Notes under the pieces: generated by a model
Told to the model about the DNA's origin: nothing
Database searches by the model: none
What the model saw: the letters and a program-made list of their open reading frames with translations, nothing else
Program-made: the position numbers and the translations under genes
NCBI GenBank assembly: GCA_932294295.1
Contig: OW028575.1
Span: 44,550,753 to 44,614,752, forward strand
DNA: 64,000 nucleotides
Reading direction: 5' to 3'
Source: Alitta virens
Lineage: Eukaryota > Annelida > Polychaeta > Phyllodocida > Nereididae
Shown: in pieces, positions 23,556-35,374 of the stretch
Numbering within the stretch: the stretch's first letter is position 1
How the letters are laid out: the number at the start of each line of letters is the position of its first letter

Positions 23556-26500
23556 CGCTACTGTCCAGTAACCTTACTAGTTATTACCATATACTATAAC
23601 TGGGGTTTTAAGCTTGGTGCAGTATTAATTTGTAATTTTACCAGTATACTTTTGTTAAGAATTTTAAATTATCGGACCTCACCAGCAGATGGGGAGACAG
23701 AGAATGAAGGGTCATGCAAAGCTATTTCAGAAATAAATCATAGACAGTAATTACTAGGTAAATTACCATCTCTAACAAGCATGATAAATGTTGACTTAAA
23801 ACTTCATTCTTTACGCAATAAAGCAAGCAATATTGTAAAAGGGTGACATGATATTTTCATAAATGAATTTAATCTGATGTATTAAACAGTAATTTTAGTA
23901 ATTAATTAGTAAGTAACTCATGGGGTGGGGAGGGGGTTAGCAGAATATTAAATCTTTAACGATCATTCATGCTGTCAAAGTTTCTAAAAACAAAATACAT
24001 TCCTTTTAGATATTCAGACATAAATTGTACTGTTATCTGGCCAAACATAGGCTACCTTTAAAATCACCTATATGCCCTAATGACAATGCAGACAGTCTTA
24101 AAGAATAAATGAAAATGTTGGTATGTATATTTGTGTTATAATGGCCAATACTGTAGTTAACCACAGCTATAGCTACGGCCATCAGTACTTAGTTCATTGA
24201 GTGTGGATGGAATGAGTAGTGGTCAGCCAGCGGAGTGGACAGTGGCCAGTGCAGCCCATCACCTTTGTTGACCTCATGTTCGGAGTTAATGCAATTAGTC
24301 CAGCCCAGCCGAGCCCTAGTCCAATTGTACGGCCTGCTACCTCCGAGTGGAGAGACTGCTTAAAAGGGAAATGCCTCAAAAGGACCATGAAATGTCCTTT
24401 AAGACAATCTGACCACTGGTCAATGGCCCACAACTGATCAATCTATTAATGTTGGTCAACTGGTGCAACAAATAGTAATTATTACACATTAAATAATGAA
24501 CTACAAAATAGGCCTAAAATTAAATGTTTGGACCGTCAAGGATGACATGCAAAAAACGGTAGGATTATTAGTGCTTAAACAGTATACGTACATGGTATAC
24601 ATGTAATAACATTTGTCCCATCATAGAATTCCTGCATTCCAGGAAACAATGGTGACTGGTGAGCACGGTAAATTATTTAAACATCTAATTATATCGCCAT
24701 CTAATCTATCAACGTAGTGTACCTTAATTCAATTTAAGGCATTTAATTATACAGCGCTCAAGAGATGAACTTAATTAAACCTCACTATCAAGACCACTAT
24801 TATTAGTATACTTTAAAAGGACTATGAAGGTATTAATTCAAATCACGCTATTCAAATCAAGACTCAAATATAAAAAATATATATATGATTTAAAATACTT
24901 ATTTTAATCAATAATTTAAATCGGTAAAAAACTAGTTTAATTTTTTTGGTTTTTATTTTTTATTCAATTTCTTTGTTAACAACCTGATTTTTTTACGTTG
25001 TTTTAAAATAAAGTCAAAGTTAGCGAGTACAGCTGAGTTAGAAAAATTGGTTAAGGTACTTAGGCCCTAATTGCATTAAAAACAAGTCAAATACATGTGT
25101 AAAGGTAAAGAAATTTGATTTATTTAAAGTTTAAAACCAGATTTATGTTATTTAAAAAAAAACCATGAGTAATACCAACCTTGAAGGCAATACATTTTGC
25201 AGATATGATACAGTTAGCCTAATGGACTGGTTCTGTAGTAATTTAAAAAAAAAATCCAGCGAGCCTAATAGATCTAAAAGGTTTCTGGAAAATAGCCCGT
25301 GGAATGACTTTGCACCTAAAATCTAAGATAGAACTTCACATATACATCAATAGGAATATTGCCCTGTATTATGATATTAATGTATTAAATATTAATGTCA
25401 TCTTGCAGGCAATTATGTTTACAAGTTGCCAAAGTCACTCGTACATATTTCCAATATGTCTACTGCAATGGTTTGAAGCCCACTCTCACTAAAGGACCAA
25501 TGAGAAGTATGCACTTGATATGACGTCATAAAAGACCCTACAAAAGCGCCATCTCTGGGCTATGAATATAGATGAGTAGATAATGTCAGAGTGTGAATGG
25601 CCGACAGAAGTCGCTGAGGTTTCTGCTGTTGTCATGACGACACTAATGGGAGGTAAACAAGACAGGGAAATGGCAGGGGGGCTGGGAAAGAAATCATGAA
25701 GACCTAAAGAGCAGAAAGAAGAATGACATCGGTCACTGGCCTTGCCACAGGATGGACATATTGAGGTCACAGTGGCAACCTCTAGCCAAGTCTTTTCACT
25801 GAATTCAGCAGGACAAAGGTCTTACCTCTCCTCTTGTTACTTATTTTGCAGTAAGTAATAACTAACTGAATCAATAAATATAACTTTCTCAGAAAAATAA
25901 CAAAAATCATTAAAATGCACTAAAAATACTGCTGCAAGGATGCACTTCGCTTCAACCAATCACAGCCAAGGACGGGAACTTTTTCAGCCAATAGAATTGC
26001 AGTATTCTGTTTTAGCCATCTGCTGGAAATGTCGAGAAACTTCCGTGAAAATCCACTATTCGATTATTTGAATAGCTTTGAATAAGCTGAATGGAACGAA
26101 ATGCTGTGAAAACTAGGAAGACACTATTTCACCAGTTGCTTAAAGTGTAATCTAATTTCATGAATGAATATTCATAACCCTCGAACAGGACCAAGCTTTT
26201 GAGCTGATTCAGAAAATATTTGTACACCTCAAAGAGTAGGGTTTGAATTAAGAAAAATAATGGGGAAAAATAAGAACAAATGAAGAAACTTTTGAAAATC
26301 GTAAAATATTCGGTATCAAATAATTTTGGATGAATCTCTACAAACACAGGACGTTCGAAAAAAGTTTTTGGAATAGATCTGTAGCGGGCTGGATTCAAAT
26401 GGAAAATAAAAAGTTACAGAAAATCGACAGTCCTGATCTAGTTTGCTTAAAAGCATTCTGAAGTTCTAAGTAAAGGCCTATACATACATGTTGTAACACA

Positions 26501-27100
26501 TAGTCCTCCCTTGGATCTAGGAATATTCCTAGCTTGGATGAACTAAAGAAGGATTGGACACTTCCGAAAGTAATAAAACAATATTCATTATATTGGTGAT
26601 TTAAGAAGAGGCAAATTCGCCCAGAGCTGGCCCAAGGACCCCTGCTGCTTCCTTAAGTACATACATTCTTTGATGTTCACCCTGCGCTTCAGTGAGCACA
26701 CCCCTCATCAGTGATGCCCTGCATCAGCAGCAATTAACTCCCTAAATTCCAAAAGTCAAAGTTTTTGTTTCTTGTTGTACATCTTATACATTACTCTCGC
26801 TTAATTCCACATGATCCAAGGATTCTAAAACTATTTTTACCGAATTTCTAGGCCTAATAGTAAGAAGAAAGTTATCGTCCAAGGTTCTACAATCACAATT
26901 GAAGAAAACCAGCACCTTTATTCTTGTCTTGCCAGGCAGATGGCCCAAACAGAACCTGCATTTTAGAAACATCCTTTTTTTTATGTGTTTTTTTTTATTT
27001 GCATATTGCATAATTAAAGAATCCCTTCTATTTTTCCTATTGAAAATACACTTCATTTGACACAGGTTTGCCAACGTTAAATCGGAAGTCGATTTTTAAA
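23556..27100. other. No gene seen
   Basis: Mostly AT-rich unique sequence. A perfect CRE (ATGACGTCAT) lies at 25520-25529 and an AGATGGCGC motif (minus strand) at 25546-25554. Confidence 0.5.
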
Positions 27101-27199
27101 AACCTCGAAAGTTGAAACTTATGTATTTATAAGTCTCTTCAGCTGACTAGCATTATGGCTGGAATCTTCGCTGCTTTGAACTTTGAACTACAAAGCGCG

Positions 27200-27480
27200 G
27201 ATTTGCTGTCGAAGTAGTGAAAAGTAGCGCCGGTTTGATCAGCAATTTCTGCGGCCTTGTACTTCCGGCGGTTCCCTTTGAAGTTGGTCATGTGACCTTG
27301 GCCAGTGCCTGTCACGTGTATTGTGGCTGATTTTGGGCGTCAGTTTCGCCTTTCTGTGTAGGTTGGCCTTCTCTGCTCCGTCAGAGTGGATTTCAGAGAC
27401 ATAATAGAGTCACCCATAGCACCCGGATGTCAAAACTAAGCAGACTTCCTGTTTTTCGTTGCCTAGCAACCATTCAATTG
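27200..27480. promoter_or_regulatory. Promoter-like patch with perfect RFX X-box
   Basis: GTTGCCTAGCAAC at 27458-27470 is a perfect palindromic X-box. Within 250 bp upstream are ACTTCCGG (ETS-type, about 27260) and CACGTG (E-box, about 27314). The open frame beginning at 27427 runs into a MITE and is not convincing as protein. No downstream gene was identified. Confidence 0.35.
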
Positions 27481-27617
27481 ACCAATGTTCCACTCACAAC
27501 TCAACTTGCCAACAACATGTACCATGCATTAAATTACTTCATGAAGCAAGGAATATTACTTATCACATATTATGAAAAAGTTTGGACACCCCTGTTCGAG
27601 ATAGTCAGTATGCTCCG

Positions 27618-27890
27618 TATACATGGCCAAATATGCAACGTGCGTTTTCCATGTGTTTATTCAATGCATGGAAAATGCATGGTTTTTGGTTATTATAATG
27701 AGGCGAAAACCATGCATTTTATCCAAATCACAGGCATCACAATCGCCCTCTGGTGTGGCACAACTCTCCCCCCCCCCCCCCTCAGCGGTCTGGGGGGGGG
27801 GGGGGGATTTGGGGTCCTGCACCAGAGAGCGATTGTGATGCCTGTGATCCAAATGCATGGAAAACGCACGTGGCACATTTGGCCATGTAG
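27618..27890. mobile_element. MITE family A, long copy with a second hairpin element nested inside
   Basis: Outer ends TACATGGCCAAATATGCAAC and, inverted, TACATGGCCAAATGTGCCAC match the copy at 19563. Between about 27722 and 27852 lies another inverted repeat, ATCACAGGCATCACAATCGC with its reverse complement, flanked by ATCCAAATGCAT-like bases on both sides. Its arms lead to a run of 14 C and a run of 15 G facing each other. Confidence 0.8.
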
Positions 27891-28429
27891 TCAGCTTATT
27901 TTAACGTTCTCTGCTGATGAGAAAAATAATGTTTTATTATACACACAAAGACATAGGGCCTAAAACAATCCATTTATAAGCTTAAACAACAACTCCCAAG
28001 TGATCAGTGATGCATGCAAGTCACTAAACTACACTTAGGTCTAATAACTGCTATTTTTGCTGTTATTCGACAGCCCTACTTGAGTTTAACCAAGAAATAA
28101 GCCTTCCAATAATATTTTCCCAAGACACAGACTGATTTATGTTGTTCAAAGAGTAACCATGCAGTTAAGTGCAAACTAATCATCGAAATTGTATGGCAGA
28201 TATGGAATCAAGAACTACGGGAAAGTTTCCAGACTCAATATATCGTCCAGAAGAATGAGAAAGAAACATTGCAAATTGATTTCTTGAGTGCTCCGGGCCG
28301 CCTATTGACCATTTTCGAATACCGTTTGTAAGCAGTCTAAACTTTGAAGGTGATTTTGCCTGGCGCTTGTGATTGATATGCTGGATGTCATAACCAGTCC
28401 TTGCGCAAATGATAATATAAAACAATCGA

Positions 28430-30780
28430 ATTGGATCTAAGATGTTTTTGTACGTAGTCCTGCAGCCGATTGTAAGTTCAATGCCACTGAACAGAGGTCT
28501 GTGGAAAACCTGATAAAGGAAACACTGATGGCATCCTTCAACTGACTAATGGAATTTAAAAGACTGGTGCAGCCAGAATAGCCATGAACTGCCGTCTGCT
28601 CTGCACAGATGAAGGTTTTTCGGGCGCGAATCGATAGAGGGCGCCTTTATGCTGACCTGCACCTAGCGGAAACAATACGTCGTAACGCCCGGAGTCGTAC
28701 GTCAGACAGGCCGATACGACTTTGGGCGCTGGCGGGGGCCGCTGCAGGGCACGGTCCATCTGATCCTATCAGTTTCCGCGGCTTTTGGAAGTCGGGCTGG
28801 CCAGGCCTTTTGTTGATAAGTTCTTTGTCATCTTTGTTGTTTCAGCAACCGCCCTGTGCATCAGCCATCCCCAACTGATGGACGACGTCACATCCCACAC
28901 ACCTCTCTCCAACTGAATGCGCACGCAAGTCGTTCCGTCCATTTTCTGAGACTGCGAAAAAGGAGCAAATTCTCTTTTCTTGTCTCAGAGAAACGAGAGC
29001 ACGCCACCCACATCTCCCGGCATTCCTTTCTTCTTCAGCTCTTCAAAGCCACAACTTTCCCCTTTTATCACTCAACCAAATGAAAATTTCTTGGGAATGG
29101 ATATAAATAATTAATAATGATACCTATTATTAAAAAGCACAGACATTCCGTTACAGACATAAGGTCAGTAACTAGATACATTGCAGTGGAAGAAGCTACT
29201 TTCATAACATATCGGATGGACTCTTTGATTTTAAGACTTATCTTAATTATTATTTTGTTGTGCTTTATTTTTCTATTTAACTACATGTCTTTCAGAAATT
29301 TCTAACTTTGATTAACATGTAATCTGACATCATACGACTCTAAATAAATTATACATACATACATTTCAATAGTCCATATAGGCCTATACAAGAACCTTTA
29401 ATGTGGCTCAAGTATAGTACATGTTATGTTTGGTCTCGCATAATCATGCACTTTTACCCATTCAAATGGCCGCAACTGGTTTGTAATGTAATTGGTCAAT
29501 ATTCATTCAGTTCACACTCATAGACATACGAGAAACTGTTCAAAATGTGATGATTTAAATCGCTTTATATTGCCATTCGCTGGTTAAATGACACATTAGC
29601 CTAGGAAGGTCATTTTAATAATATTATAACAGTATTTAGTGGATGAAGATGAGTCCAACATTGACGTCCAACATAATGAAGAGAACACAAAACTCAATGT
29701 TGGGCGACACACCATTTACCATTCCAGAAGGCCTATGTTTTCCACCTTGTACAAGATTCTCTGAAAACATCCAACATACACCCATGCTGAATGACAATGG
29801 AGCATTCTGATTGGCTCACACAGACACACCCCAAAATTAGTGAAACGAAAACTGTGTATGCTTGTAAGAATTCATTGAAGCAGATTTGGAATTTGAAACC
29901 AAGTATCAGCAATAAATGAAACTGAAAATATACTTATAACATAAAACAAACTGTGATCAGATTTAATAACAAATAACCGTAGTAATAAAGACTGGTATTC
30001 AACAGCGTGTATAAATTAACCACTCGCCCAATCGCCTATGCAAGCAAGTTAAGATTCAGTAACCCACATGGCTCCTAGACAATTCAATATGTCCTCCATG
30101 ATTTTCCTAATTGCAATTAGGAAGCCAATATAATGGAAACTGAGGAATAGGTGAGCTGATTGAGATCAGGTACTCTTTTGGCCTTGTTAGGTGTGAAGTG
30201 CAATTAGCAAACTATAACAAAAGACTTATATATAGACACTGATTTTTTAAATATTAAATGTGTATAGAGTCTACTAACTGATCACATTAGAAGAAAATGT
30301 CCTACCCCGGTCAATTGCGTTTTTTTTTCTTTTTAAATTGGTAGGCAACCAACTTTTAGTGTGGGCTCCGAAATATGTCAGATTTAGGGGCTGCTGAATC
30401 ATCAGAACTTACTTAAAACATTGGTATTCAAGCATAAAATCACGGTCCGTTGGCACCATACAAACGGAACACAAATTAAAGCTATGTTTGTACATCGGAT
30501 GCGAATGTTTCATCACGTTTCTGAAATTTTCTTCAGTCATATAATATAATAAATAACTTGCTTATAAATAAGTTTATTTCACCTGAAATACACCAAGGCT
30601 GGACAAGTTGCCAGAAAATCTGACTAAAATGTTAAATATTCAATATATGGTTACAAGGATCGGTCATTCTATAGAGACAGTCAAAATGTATCATATCTTT
30701 GTCGAAAAGATTTTTATGTATAAGTGGTAAGCATGTGATATTGATATAAGATTATGTACTGATGCACTATTCTCTGGGCT
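28430..30780. other. No gene seen; CpG-richer patch at 28600-28870
   Basis: 28600-28870 is clearly richer in CpG than its surroundings and ends in a good acceptor-like TTGTTGTTTCAG, but no exon could be supported. A retroposon-like tail with ATAC units lies at about 29340-29366. Confidence 0.4.
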
Positions 30781-30976
30781 ATTGGAATTACCAAGGGGCG
30801 GGGGCCTAGCTCAGAGGTAGCGCTCTGGGCTTCCAACCGCTGGGTCCCGGGTTCAATATTCGATCGAGCCTAAGTTGGACGGCTGTTTCATCCTGCGTCC
30901 TTATTAGCCCAACTGGTGCAGAAATACTGGAAGTAAAGCCCTCAACACACACACACACACACATTGGAATTACCAA
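30781..30976 (+). mobile_element. tRNA-derived SINE with 14-bp target duplications
   Basis: The element starts near 30795 with a tRNA-like head: A box (CCTAGCTCAGAGGTAG) and B box (GGGTTCAATATTCGA), followed by a tRNA-unrelated body (TAGCCCAACTGGTGCAGAAA) and a (CA)n tail. ATTGGAATTACCAA flanks it on both sides (30781-30794 and 30963-30976), a perfect target-site duplication, so it arrived by retroposition and is fairly young. Confidence 0.9.
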
Positions 30977-31731
30977 TGCGTGTCATACTCCGGGATGGTC
31001 TAGAGTCTAAAGGTACAAGAATCCCCTCAACAAGCTTGGCAAGATAGCGGTGAATGTCCAGTGGAATTGGCAGACCGCTGTGTAACTAGCTTTTATATTG
31101 CTCATGCAATAAGAATTGAGCTAGACTCTTTATGCATTCACCATCTCAAGATGAAAGCAGCATACAAATTGCCGAGCACAACATAAGAGCCAATGGATAC
31201 AGCAGGACCAGCCCATTCTTTGTCGTTGGCTTTTCCAGTGTTTTTTCATGCTCTGAAGGCATTATACATTCAGGGTCATAAATGGCCGTCGAATCTTGAG
31301 GAATGGTCTGTGGAAATTGTCTTTGGTAGACATTCCTTCGTCTCTTGTCTGTGGGAGACGAATAGGCTGCTGTTCTGCAAGTCTAGCGTCTGGCCCCACC
31401 CTGTCATGCATGGCAACTCATTTCCAGGAATTCTCGGAGGCTACAAAGCAACGGTTTTGCTGAATGGTCCACCTCGCGGACACACCCAACAATGGGACTC
31501 TAGAATCCCCAAGCTTGACCCTCCTTAAGCTGCTCTCGGACTAGCTGCTGTTGCTGCTGTTGATGCTCTTGTGGTCCTGTCGCACTCAAAGATCTGCTTA
31601 GGAAGCCTTCAAACGCTTTATGGATTTAGCCTGGGGAATTTATTTCTCCTTGGCCCAGGGCACCAGAGCGAAATCAATTTGCAAGAATCCCGCGCACTGA
31701 AAGTGATAGTGAGTTTCACAAGTGCTGCTTT

Positions 31732-32226
31732 AAGCCCCTGTCACACGGGCCGGTTGTGCCGTAGTGAAGCCGTAGTATTACGTAATAATTGCGGAAATCG
31801 CTACCCGGCTCGAAGCCGGCGGCCCCAATATGGCCACCCGTGGATACCCGTGGATACCCGTCAAGCACCCGTGGGACCCTTGGCCAAGCCGCGAAACCCG
31901 GCCCCGGGAGCCGGTTGTGCCATGCTTGCATGGCACAACCGTAGAAATCTCACGGGTGTAAAAAAAAAAAAAAAAACCCGTGGAAGCCGGCGGGTGACCC
32001 GTGGAAGCCGGCGGGTGACCCGTGGAAGCCGGCGGGTGACCCGTGGAAGCCGGCGGGTGGCCCGTAGAACCCGGCGAATTATTCGTCTCTAATTTCACCC
32101 CGGCGGCTTGTTGAGGGGTTCTACGGGTAACCCGCCGGCTTTCACGGGTAACCCGCCGGCTTTCACGGGTAACCCGCCGGCTTTCACGTGTAACCCGCCG
32201 GCTTTCACGTGTAACCCGCCGGCTTT
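31732..32226. mobile_element. GC-rich fold-back cluster with 21-bp units in opposite orientation
   Basis: Begins AAGCCCCTGTCACACGGGCC. A perfect 30-bp palindrome (stem CGGTTGTGCCATGC) lies at 31912-31941 and an A17 run at 31959-31976. The left arm (31977-32074) has four units of CCCGTGGAAGCCGGCGGGTGA; the right arm (32119-32226) has five units of the inverted sequence (TTTCACGGGTAACCCGCCGGC). The arms can pair over about 90 bp. Much richer in GC than the rest of the window. Confidence 0.8.
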
Positions 32227-32271
32227 TTGCTACCAGCGTCAGCGTAGGCAGGGAGGTATATACTTTAAAAA

Positions 32272-32549
32272 GGCTGCTGCTCCTCTAATATTAGTCCGAT
32301 TTTCCTCAAATAAAGACTGAATGGCAGTATAGCTCATACTGATTCCATACGTATTTTCGGATTTAAAAAATCCCGAATATTAAGCGAGATATTTGTCTGA
32401 AAAGGCAGTCGTCTTGCGGCGGCTGTTGCTCCATTTATAATAATCCGATTTACGTCAAATCAGGACTGAATTGTAGTATAAATCATACTGATTCCATACG
32501 TGTTTTCGGATTGAAAATAGACCAAATATTAAGCGAGATATTCGTCTGA
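32272..32549 (+). repeat. 149-bp tandem duplication
   Basis: Two copies (32272-32400+, 32421-32549), about 80% alike, both containing CATACTGATTCCATACGT and TAAGCGAGATATT. Confidence 0.8.
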
Positions 32550-33178
32550 GAACGTAGCTAGGTTGGCGGAGGCAAACAGTGGTGCTCTCGCAAATGGAGC
32601 ATTGGCTGTGTACTTAATTCTAGTATTGGTTGAAAAGCTCACAATGGTTAGTACCTTACTGCCAATGTTGGCTGCTTTCACTCTAAACGTTGGCAGAGAT
32701 GCTGTTTGTGTATATTTTTCCAATGCTTGAAAAATGACATCATTCATTTCTAACTAAATAAAAGAGCTTCTTGTGTAAATTATGAGATAATATATTCAAT
32801 ACACTTATTGTTAGAATAAGAATGAGAATTGTTCTTTATTTGCACCAAAAAAAAAAAAAGAAGACCCTGGCCCCACTGCCTGGTGGCCACCTGCAGTGGC
32901 ATTAATAACATTCTTGGACAAATATGCATGATTTTACACCAGGTGGCCGCATTAGTGGGGTGGTCTGGAATATATCAAGTTACTTTCAACATTGGTTGTC
33001 ACCCACTTCATGCCAAATGCTTTGTGACTTCTCGATTTTCCTGATGAAGCCCGAGAATGGCCGGGTTAAAACAATTAGGAACTGACCAATAGGCACCCTC
33101 GCTGATTATTAAGTGAACAATGGGTGATTGTTGTGCAAGTAATCGCGAGAGACATTTCTATTTCCGGCGATAGAACGC

Positions 33179-33475
33179 CTACAGGAATGTTTTGCTAAAA
33201 CCGAATTGGCCCAACGTTGCGCAGGAAAGAGGCAGTTTACGCGATGCATACCAAGTACAGTGACCACAAATACGACGTAAAAAGCCAAGGCGAGTGCAAC
33301 AGTCCCACGGGCATCGTAGTACGCTCCAGATGCACGCCGGATTAGCCGGGTCTACTGGGCCGCTCTCAGATGTTTGACGGGTGACAAACGAGCGGCAGAT
33401 CCGTTGCAACAGCCTATCGTGACCTGCCAAATACTTCCGGTCTCAAGATGGCCGCCACAGACGACAACAAAAGCA
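33179..33475. promoter_or_regulatory. CpG-rich promoter-like spot, possible small gene on the minus strand
   Basis: ACTTCCGG (ETS) and CAAGATGGCCGCC (YY1-type) lie at 33433-33459, a pairing common at start sites of housekeeping genes. On the minus strand an ATG at 33430 opens MAGHDRLLQRICRSFVTRQT; after a one-base shift the frame reads SGAYYDARGTVALALAFYVV, continuing hydrophobic to GMHR at a GTAAAC donor-like site. On the plus strand ATGGCCGCCACAGACGACAA starts a 19-codon frame. Neither gene could be completed. Confidence 0.3.
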
Positions 33476-33994
33476 TTTTGATCACTCAACTGTCTCATTG
33501 CTATTGACACTTCTGTCACCCCACCCCCCTTCTGTCACCCCCCCCCCCCCACCCCACACTATTGTGTTTAGAAAACCCCTGCTTGTGGTACAAATAAAAC
33601 ACTTTTTCAAAAACACGTCTCTTCAGTGATTTCAAGTGGCTGGTACTTACTGCCTTTGAGAATTTAGAACTAATTTCTCGAGGGTACTATGCCTTACAGA
33701 GAAAAGATTGAAGCAGAGATGCCGCAGAAGCTATTTTTAGCTCTGGAAAGATAAGAAAAGAAATCTCTTCTTGTAAGAATAGATTTGCTCTTTGTCCAAG
33801 ATGTCGCCCGTAAATTAGCTTCTTTGAGCTTCAGTCGAGAAAATTGCATAAGAGCTGGAGAAGCTATGGAAGTCCTCAGCCCACAGTGTTGTCAATGCCT
33901 GTTACAGAAGCCACACTACGTAGTGAAATATGCTGACAACAAGAACAAGGACTAGTCCTTTACAGCACAATGATCACGATGATACCAAATGGCT

Positions 33995-34165
33995 TATGAA
34001 AGGATAGATAGATATATCAAATGGCTTATAAAAGGATAGATAGATAGATAGATAGATAGGTAGATAGACTGATAGATAGATAGATAGATAGATAGGTAGA
34101 GATAGAGAGATAGATAGATAGATAGATCGATAGATTGATAGAGATGGATAAGCAGCTAGACAGAC

Positions 34166-34196
<31 letters not shown>

Positions 34197-34200
34197 AAGT
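33995..34200 (+). repeat. (GATA)n microsatellite
   Basis: GATA units with TAGG and CAGA variants. Confidence 0.95.
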
Positions 34201-34764
34201 CAAAACAAGTGATGAAAATCTCCAGTTTGTAATAACTCTTCCTGAGGCTATGATAGGGTGTCTAATTTTGCAGGGGTGGGACGACCTTTTTGCTGCAACT
34301 GTTGTCCATTCAAGCTAGCTGTGTTTCGTGATTAAATATGATTCGTTTGTAGATCTTTTTTCCTTTAATATAACTCAATTCACTCCAGTGCCTCAGCAAG
34401 GCAATCACCGCCTCACCTCCTCAGAGTTTTGACGGACAATGTAAATGTGTAAATGATGTAAATCTGGGTTAGTATTGAATTATCAATCGAGAGTCTCAAC
34501 CAATTTCACAGTTACATCCTTGGCAGGCCAATCCAGAGCCTTTCTCAACTCCTTTGGCAATATTCAGCCTTGAATACAGGTTAACCGCAGGGGCTTAAGA
34601 GCTCACACCAGTGCCATCAAGGTGGGTGCCTAAAGCCAAGTGCGTGCCCATAGCACCTGGGTGGGTGAGGCAATGGTTGAAGATTGAAGAAGATCTGCCC
34701 AACTTCTCGATGCATGGTGGGGGTTCGATCCTACATGCTAAGTTAAAGAATATATTGTGTCATT

Positions 34765-34947
34765 CAGGGGCGGATCCAGAAAAGTTTTTCACGGGGGGGG
34801 GGGGGGGGGGGTGAAATTAAAATGTACTGCGGGGACCACTAAATTTTTTAATATTAAAATGTACTAGGTCAAGGGGGGGGGGGGTTGAAATGTACTAGGT
34901 CAAGGGAGGGGTTTAAACCCCCCCCCCCCGCCCTAAATCCGCTACAG
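34765..34947. mobile_element. 183-bp MITE with TCATT target duplication
   Basis: Ends CAGGGGCGGATCCAG and, inverted, CTGTAGCGGATTTAG. TCATT flanks both sides (34760-34764, 34948-34952). The interior is made of G-runs, C-runs and repeated AAATGTACTAGGTCAAGGG. Confidence 0.7.
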
Positions 34948-34952
34948 TCATT

Positions 34953-35374
34953 CATATGTAGGACTGGCCTCCAGTATTTCTAATGTGCACCTACACCTAT
35001 AAAGAACATACAATATGTATCAATGTTAATATGTCAAACACTTATTAGGTTAATACTAATAAATCGTAATAAATGAGGAGATTTAAACCCCAGGGCAAAC
35101 CACGACAATGAAACATCCTGGAGTGTACATGGAATTATGTTGCAACAGAAATGTGTTATCATCCACAGTGAAACGCCAGGGCTTTTAGAGTGGATTCTAA
35201 CAGAACGAATCAGCACTAGCTCCACCTGGCGTATTACCACGCACCCGGGTGTGATCCACAAATAGCTGCTGTGATCCGTTTCACGGGCCTTCCCGCACCA
35301 GGTCGTGTAACAACTAGTTGATTCTATATGACCAGGATGGAACTTTTAAATTAACCAGTCATAAAAACACCAAC
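34953..35374. other. Upstream region of the arrestin-like gene
   Basis: No TATA box at a convincing place. The 5' UTR and promoter cannot be bounded by eye. Confidence 0.4.

Noticed and set aside
30795..30865. Functional tRNA gene
   Set aside because: The head has A and B boxes but poor stems, and is followed by a shared SINE body with target duplications; four copies exist.
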